Shown one piece after another: positions 57,741-64,000 of a stretch of DNA of 64,000 nt. The position numbers and the translations under genes were made by a program. Origin of the DNA: Pyxicephalus adspersus (Eukaryota > Chordata > Amphibia > Anura > Pyxicephalidae); contig NC_092859.1 of the NCBI RefSeq assembly GCF_032062135.1, forward strand, positions 153,456,228 through 153,520,227, read 5' to 3'. Positions within the stretch are counted from its first letter, which is position 1, and every line of letters begins with the position of its first letter. The notes under the pieces are model-generated. The model was not told the DNA's origin and did not search any database. It saw nothing but the letters and a program-made list of their open reading frames with translations.

Positions 57741-60268
57741 GGGAGACAGTTCACATCTTGTACGAAATCCACAGCAATTTAAATTCCATTTGTTTTACAT
57801 TTACTGCCATCCTTGGCCTACAGGACGTGTCAGGGGGACCTGTGATACTTAAATTTACCAACAGGTGGTGCTGTAAGTAACCTTTGCAATTACAACTTCC
57901 AAGTTCGGGAAATCCAGAGCATAAGGTTGGTCACATTCTTATGTTCAGGAAATTCCCAGCCAATTGTTTACAAATAGAACTTATTTTTCTAAAAGTAGTG
58001 AATAAGGTTTCTAGTTAAAGTAAAGGAATAAGGCAACAGGCCAGGTTATAGTCTATTTCATAAAACAGATTTTTTAAGAAGGAAGAGGTATGCTTAGGAT
58101 AAAAAGTTCTATGATTTAGTAAAGCAAAATATTTGTTCAAAACAACCGGTCACATTTCAGGATTTTATAATCCACTCAGTACCAGAAGAATTGCTCTTGG
58201 CAGGTAACGTCAGTTTTCACTGTGATTGGTGACTTGCTTGTCAATGGTTAAATAGAATATAATCCACTGTATTCATTTTTGTACATCCAATTATTAATTG
58301 ACTAAAAGAAAATGATGCAAATTGGGCTTTTCAGTATTTTATTGAAAACTATTAAAGTAATCCAAACAGAAAGGTAGCTTTGTTGTTTTCTGTAGCCTGC
58401 TGCTACTAAAGGAAGGAAATTGGTGCATACAGTGTTGTTATCCATGTGTGCTAACTCTAGCTAGCCGTACCTGAAAGTTTTTACCTAACGCTATATCCCC
58501 TTCCCCCAGGCTACCTAAGTGCTTGCATCCACGGCAAGCACTAACCCGCCTAAACCATCTCTAGCATAAATAGGCCCATATGACTTAGGTCTGTACAAAT
58601 GGTATGACCATAACTGCTATGGTTGTTAAATAATTTAATTTTTATTTATAGAGTTATACACATAAGCCCAAAAAGGGAGACAAATATAAAAAAGAGTGGT
58701 TGCTTAAGAAAGAAGGTCTCATAAAAAACAGGAGCTATGAATTTGGCAGCAGCAAACAAAACACAGTGAAAGCAAGCACTAATTTTTATTGCAAAATACA
58801 GTTTTATTGGGTTGTTTTTCAAGCATTAAAAATAAAAAAGCAACAATATTTTTTTCCAATCAGTAAAGGGTTGTGTTGAATTTATTTGAATTTATAGTAT
58901 AGTAACCCACAGTGCTCAGCCAGAATTCATCATTGATCTCACAGCTCTGCATTTGAAATCTGATTGTTTGCCGCACATCACTCTTAAAGGAAACCTCCCC
59001 TTAGAGAAATACAAGGGCTGCCATCAGCAATCTGGTGCAATACCTTTAAATGAGTTTCTTCTCATCCCATTCCTTTTGGTAGATCTTATAATCTTAATTT
59101 ATCATCTAGTCTGGAAGTGTTTAGTCTGACCAGGGCTGTATATCATACCTGTATATAATGGTGATATACATTCAGTAGCTCACTTGCCTCTAGAATAATT
59201 CTCTATAAGGCAACTTTGTACACATGTCATAACAATTTGATCATGCTGAAAAATGAGGGTGATTTTATCTTGGGATACTTTTTATGACACCACCTTCAGT
59301 ACCAATCATTAGGATTTTGCTGCTTAAAATTTCTAAAATACATACAATTACTTTACTGCAATAACCAGGCAAAGTACTGAGAGTGCAAAGCACAGTACGG
59401 CCCATACACTGACACCAAATCAAATGGATTTTTGTAATATTTATTTTTACAAAGCCGGTATAGTGTATCTTTTATTGCATTTTCTATATGGTCAGATTTT
59501 TTAATACAGCCCAAAAAAAGAAACTTTTGGAATTACGTGAATTTTCTTTGTGATGCCTTTTAGGTTATAAACAAAGGAAATCTGTCATCATTCCTGTTTT
59601 ATGAATTTAATTTTATTGGGCTAGAAAAAAAAATTAAGAGTACGCTGCAGAGGAGAGAATCAGTATATGCTCGAATCTGCTGAGGCATTAAAAGCATTTT
59701 AAGTATAAAGGGGATCTACAGGATAGTCATTATTTTTCACAAAATCCTATACCAACTTTTTGTTATGGTTAGTATTTTATTCAGCAATGTGTGAATAAAT
59801 ATGTATACCTAGGTTGGAGCCCCCAGAGGAGATGCTGTCAGTAATGGTAGAATGGACCAGTGTTTTTCAACCATACCTCAAGCTCTGTTTTCTGGACCTA
59901 CCTCCGCTTATGTGCAGGCCATCCTTTGCACACAGATGTCCTGGGGCCAACCCTGTGCTGGGGTGGTGTAATTAGCCTTCTGAGCTAGGTGAAGAGTGCG
60001 ATGCTAGATTAGGGGACCATCGTCTGGTGAGCGCTGGACCAGGACCTTACAGTATTTTTACTCTTTAATTCTGCTCAGATGCAAGACTGAGTTGGCAATG
60101 CCCGCCAATAACCCATATACATAAAACCACCACCCTGAGACATATAAAAGTGGTAACACCCTACAAAAATATAATGGTTACTTCATGTGCCTACCCCAAA
60201 TTAAATAAGAAATTGAAAGAAGAAGAAACCTTTTTCTTTTTTTGGGGGGGGGCAAGCGTTTATGTAAA
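57741..60268. other. Non-coding stretch
   Basis: No coding signal. A possible unassigned repeat lies at 59850-60080. A G/T-rich run precedes the mariner element. Confidence 0.4.
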
Positions 60269-60270
60269 TA

Positions 60271-60776
60271 CGAGGGGGTGCTGAGAAGTTCCTGGCTTTG
60301 CCCCCTTCCAGATGAAATAGAAAAGTGAGTTTGGGGGCATATGACAGCCTAATATCTTAGTATGTAACTGTGCAAATATCAGGTCTTTGCAATTCTTAAA
60401 ACTGTTTTTTCTTTTAGTGAGAAGCTGTGATGGCAGAGGCACAAGCAAGTTTCACGTCGTTGGAGTTACGGGCCGTCTTGAAGTTTTTGTTTCCAGGGAA
60501 AGGAAGGACATTTCTCCCCTAGTGCTTGTAACATCTCAGTGTGAATGACCTTTGCTGACTTTCCCTGGAGAAACAAAAACTTTATGACGGCCCGTAACTC
60601 AAACGACATGAAACGTGCTTGTGCCTCTGCCATCACAGCTTCTCACTAAAATTATTGCAAAGACCTGATATTTGTACATTTACATACTAAGATATTAGGC
60701 TGTCATATGCCTCCACACTCATTATTCTATTTCATCTGGAAGGGGGCAAAGCCAGGAACTTCTCAGCACCCCCTCG
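60271..60776. mobile_element. Mariner-derived fold-back element (506 bp)
   Basis: TA (60269-60270) and TA (60777-60778) bound inverted ends that begin CGAGGGGGTGCTGAGAAGTT. The arms are about 230 bp and nearly identical, so almost the whole element is one hairpin. Reading inward, each arm has an ATG (60432 on plus, 60633 on minus) that opens the N-terminus of a mariner transposase; the minus copy reads FELRAVIKFLFLQGKSAK then EMLQALGEKCPS. Only the helix-turn-helix start remains and there is no catalytic domain. It is a head-to-head duplicate of one transposon end. Confidence 0.85.
60495..60633 (-). pseudogene. Mariner transposase N-terminal remnant
   Basis: About 46 codons from the ATG at 60631-60633. 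FELRAVIKFLFLQGKSAK and HTEMLQALGEKC correspond to the first DNA-binding helices of mariner transposases. The frame then runs into the inverted arm, so no catalytic DDD region exists. The plus-strand mirror starts at 60432 and is more mutated. Confidence 0.7.
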
Positions 60777-60778
60777 TA

Positions 60779-61221
60779 CATCAATCAATTCATAACAAGG
60801 TGCAAAACACAATACAAAACAGTGAATTATGTATCAAAAGAAAGGCAGCCCCCAAAGAAAATATTGGGAGTTGATGCCTGTCAACTATACAGTAACTGCC
60901 TATATAGTTAACCCGATGCGTTTCGCCGATAGGCTTCTTTAGGGGATGCATTGCGATTGCAAAAGAGTGTGAGGTGACAGACATAATTCACAGAAGAAAG
61001 GTGGAATCTGTATAGACATTCATAAGCAGAAAATATTCATATTGAGCGTGTGCATGCCAGGATCGCTGCACATCATCGGCCGGCCTGGTACATTGTCTGC
61101 CAGGGAGGAATCAGAGCAGCAGTACCAGAGCAGATCTCCCAGTCCTTGTGTATTACCCACTGTGTGTCCGAGCTTCACTATTTACTATTGTGATTTGCAC
61201 CTTGTTATGAATTGATTGATG
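60779..61221. mobile_element. 443-bp element with perfect 28-bp inverted ends
   Basis: CATCAATCAATTCATAACAA (then GGTGCAAA) at 60779-60806 is exactly inverted at 61194-61221. The interior carries a reverse GCGAAACGC module (60911-60945) and CpG-rich text near 61060-61090. It directly abuts the mariner element's TA. No transposase coding was seen. Confidence 0.75.
60911..60945 (-). repeat. GCGAAACGC module, copy 4 (reverse)
   Basis: The minus strand reads CCCCTAAAGAAGCCTATCGG then CGAAACGCATCGGGT. It is inside the inverted-repeat element at 60779-61221. Confidence 0.8.
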
Positions 61222-64000
61222 AATTTAATTCAACACTTGTCACTTCTCTTTCTTTCAATTAAAAAACCATCACCCATTTATCTCAGGTGTTCAGATAAAT
61301 CCACAATTGTTATTCTAAAACTTCACAGGTCTCACCCTGCCACCTAAATATATTCAATGACAAACAGCAATGTGATCCAGGTCTGGACTGGAAGGAAACA
61401 AGGAGTTAATTGGCATCATCTTTCTCATCTCCTAAAAGACTTCATTGAATCTTTCATTAGCTTTGTGTTGCAGAAAGTCCAAAACTGAACGTATGCAGGA
61501 TGTCAATTCTTAATCAGATCATAGGGAAAATGAAAAAAAAGTTGTAATAACAACAAAACAGGTTTTTCATCTCCCTCTCCTCTTATTGTCTGCGTTATCT
61601 GATGCATTTAGATTTGGAGTTTATTGAGCAAAAGTGGGAGGAAACCTGATGGCAGATAAATCATGGTAGTAATACCTCCTGTCCATAATGTAATGTATTG
61701 CCAGGTTCTTCCTGCCTGCCTGAGGAGCTAGGGAAGGAATACTGGGGGAGAGAACTCACTGGATGCTAACGTATTTGGAGGAATTTATCATATGTACGCC
61801 ATTGACTGATTTGCAAGCATGTGACTAGCTTGGAAGGTGTATACCTAATGTACAAAAGTGAACATCATCTGGGTTCTATCTCTGTTCTGTAGATTGCTGA
61901 AACGAGGCCAGGATTTCTTGTCCCTATAAAAGTAAATTCTGCTAAATGAGCTTGTGGCTTAGAGTTTCTGTGACTTCATATAATATACATAAGTGTAATC
62001 TGCATGAAATAAAATATTAACTCTTTGCTTTGTTGCTTTATTCTGCAAAATTAAGATCTGCATCAGACACACGTGATTAATAAATAATTAAGAGAATTGG
62101 CCAGCTGGTTCCCAGTCCCATAAAATATTGTTACCTAAGGCCAATGTCTATGAGGTTCTGCAATTCAGGGCTAGCTAAAATGTAGTTACCTATTTACAAC
62201 TATAAGTACAATTTATATAAATATATATTAGGTGGAGCAAATTACACACACACAGTCTTGGGCCACAAGTATAGTCTAGGGCAGTGAATCTCTACCATTA
62301 TCAAACATCATTGGGATCTGCTATTCGAAAATAATATATGCAGAAAGTTTGAATTAAAAAAAAATTAATGGCATATAAAAGTGATTTATCGCTCTGCATT
62401 TATTGTGTGTGACTGAGTGTCTCTGCTGGTGACTGTTTTTAATAAAAGCCCAGCTTGCCATGATAAATATTGCAGCTTTACAAACAAGAATAATGACAAT
62501 ACTAGTTTAACTGCTCTTGATGTTCTTCTTCACCAGATATTGCCATTTTACATATAACATTAACAATTTACAAGCCTTTCTGAATCTGTTAACAGCCTTT
62601 ACATACTTGAAATTATTTATGAATAGTACAGAGCTATTTTTTTAAATCTGAAACAAAAAAGGAAAAATGCAAAGAAGTGCTGACCTAGCAGATTTTACAT
62701 TGCTTGTTGCTCAGTGACATCCTATAGTAATAATGGAATAGTGCAGTCTTGAGAAATAACACATATTATTAGTTTATTGTTTAAGTTGTGCTTTTAAATG
62801 GAAAAACAAAATATATTTGTGGAAGGATGGCCATGGCAAAGATGAGTTCTCATCAGTCAGAACAGGGCGTCATAGATCTAGGAGTTGTTCAACCCATTCA
62901 TTGGGCGCATCACATTTTAATTTAACTAACAATTTAACATTTCCATGCACAGATAAGCATAAGAAGGTTTGAAATTAATTCTGATTTGTCAATACCAACT
63001 GGAGCGTTTTTGGGTGTTGCATTTCTTGGCTACATAGCGGAGGCAGGCTGCAGCGTTTGGTAACTTTACATCAGTTATACATGCTCATAACACACTTATG
63101 AGTTTCAATGAAAAAAAGGAAATTTTTATGGGCATTTATTAGTGTGTAAGGTTGTTTAGATGTGTTTTCCCCTTTCTCGTTATCCTCTATAAGCACTGAA
63201 TGTGCTTTTCCAAGTCAAAAGGTCTTGCCCTTGTTTGTGCAGTGAAAAGGTAATCAACTTTACAGTCACAGTGATTTGAATACATAATTAAAATTCTCTG
63301 TTTGAATAATTAAGACACAGAGATGCTTTGCAAGATCTTGTCTCCTATACTACAAAACTATCACTAATAATTAGGTGAGCTTGTGTCAGTCAGTAGCCCT
63401 AAATATATGAATACCTGTGTAAAACATACACATAAAACTTATCTAACATTGCAAGGTAACCACTCAACTGTGAATTTTGGGTCATGCAGCTGTGCAGCAA
63501 TACGTTGCATTGGAATAGCATCTATAATAGCCGTTGTCCTCATTTTGTAGATATCTCATTTTACTTTCTGTTGCATATCCAAAGTAGGAAGAGATGGGGT
63601 GCAGACCAATGGGGTGCAGACATCAAACAATAAATTATAAGATTCATGCTTTCCTTACACTATCAATTGTTAAATGGATACTTTTAGACTGACCAGGACA
63701 AGGATTATTTCATTATTGTTCTTTCATGCAGAAGACTTTTTTAGCCACACCAAAACTAAAAAAAAGATTCGACTATATTTCATGCAGTCAGTAAGCTTAT
63801 GACATAATTTATTACACATTAAAATTACACTAAAAAGGAAGGTCTTATCTTGATTTGCCTCTATTTTCCACTAAATCCTACTAGAACATGGTTTTGCAAT
63901 GGATGGAAGTATCTTTCGTGAAATTTCACATGCAAATACTTGCACCAAAGTACTCTCGAAGTACACTTCGAAGGACTTCATGCCCAGCAATTTAGAACAT
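61222..64000. other. Non-coding stretch to the window end
   Basis: No repeat with defined ends and no exon was recognised. Sequence at 62390-62640 is repeat-free and could hold a conserved element. Confidence 0.4.

Overview
The window looks like intronic and intergenic DNA from a large, repeat-rich vertebrate genome, most likely an anuran amphibian and probably a ranoid frog. The evidence is AT-rich sequence, long stretches with no conserved reading frame, one well-preserved vertebrate GPCR exon with canonical splice sites, and a dense mix of repeat families that I recall as typical of frog genomes (TTAA-flanked elements with CCTCC...GGAGG ends, GCGAAACGCGT modules, hAT-type MITEs, and a LINE/SINE pair with a shared 3' tail). 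The species call is an inference. There is a 258-bp N gap at 50217-50474, so this is scaffolded assembly.

The only clearly functional protein-coding sequence is one internal exon at 27504-27701 (+). It encodes the end of TM3, ICL2, TM4 and part of ECL2 of a tachykinin receptor, closest to TACR1. Both introns leave the window without another exon that I could recognise, so most of the 64 kb is probably intron of this gene, possibly with flanking DNA. A second, dead gene-like sequence lies at 49976-51603 (-). It belongs to an uncharacterised, repetitive protein family and has stops, frameshifts and a small deletion.

Layout: 1-705 is the 3' end of a CR1/L2-type LINE. 0.86-8.6 kb has two hAT-like MITEs, a TTAA-family fragment, a GC-rich patch and a decayed minisatellite with a ~187-bp higher-order period. 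9-19 kb is mostly unique sequence with scattered MITEs and a hAT-type fold-back element with a perfect 8-bp target duplication (16783-17273). 20.2-21.3 kb holds a LINE fragment and a tRNA-type SINE that share one 3' tail. 22-23 kb has a TA-flanked palindromic MITE. 26.3-26.9 kb is one MITE nested in another. 27.5 kb is the receptor exon. 30.9-33.7 kb has a 923-bp inverted-repeat element and a 579-bp near-identical duplication around a MITE fragment. 34-41 kb has a polypurine tract, a second fold-back element and a 520-bp TTAA element. 41.3-49.4 kb has three putative solo LTRs. 52-58 kb carries a further dispersed family and more hAT and SINE fragments. 60.27-61.22 kb has a mariner fold-back element abutting another inverted-repeat element.

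The most intriguing pattern is a short module, roughly CCTGA(A/G)GAAGC - spacer - GCGAAACGC(G/A), that recurs in at least four unrelated contexts, two of them inside different long inverted-repeat elements. The mariner fold-back is also notable because each arm keeps the transposase N-terminus, so it is a head-to-head duplicate of one transposon end. I saw no CRISPR array, rRNA gene or standalone tRNA gene.
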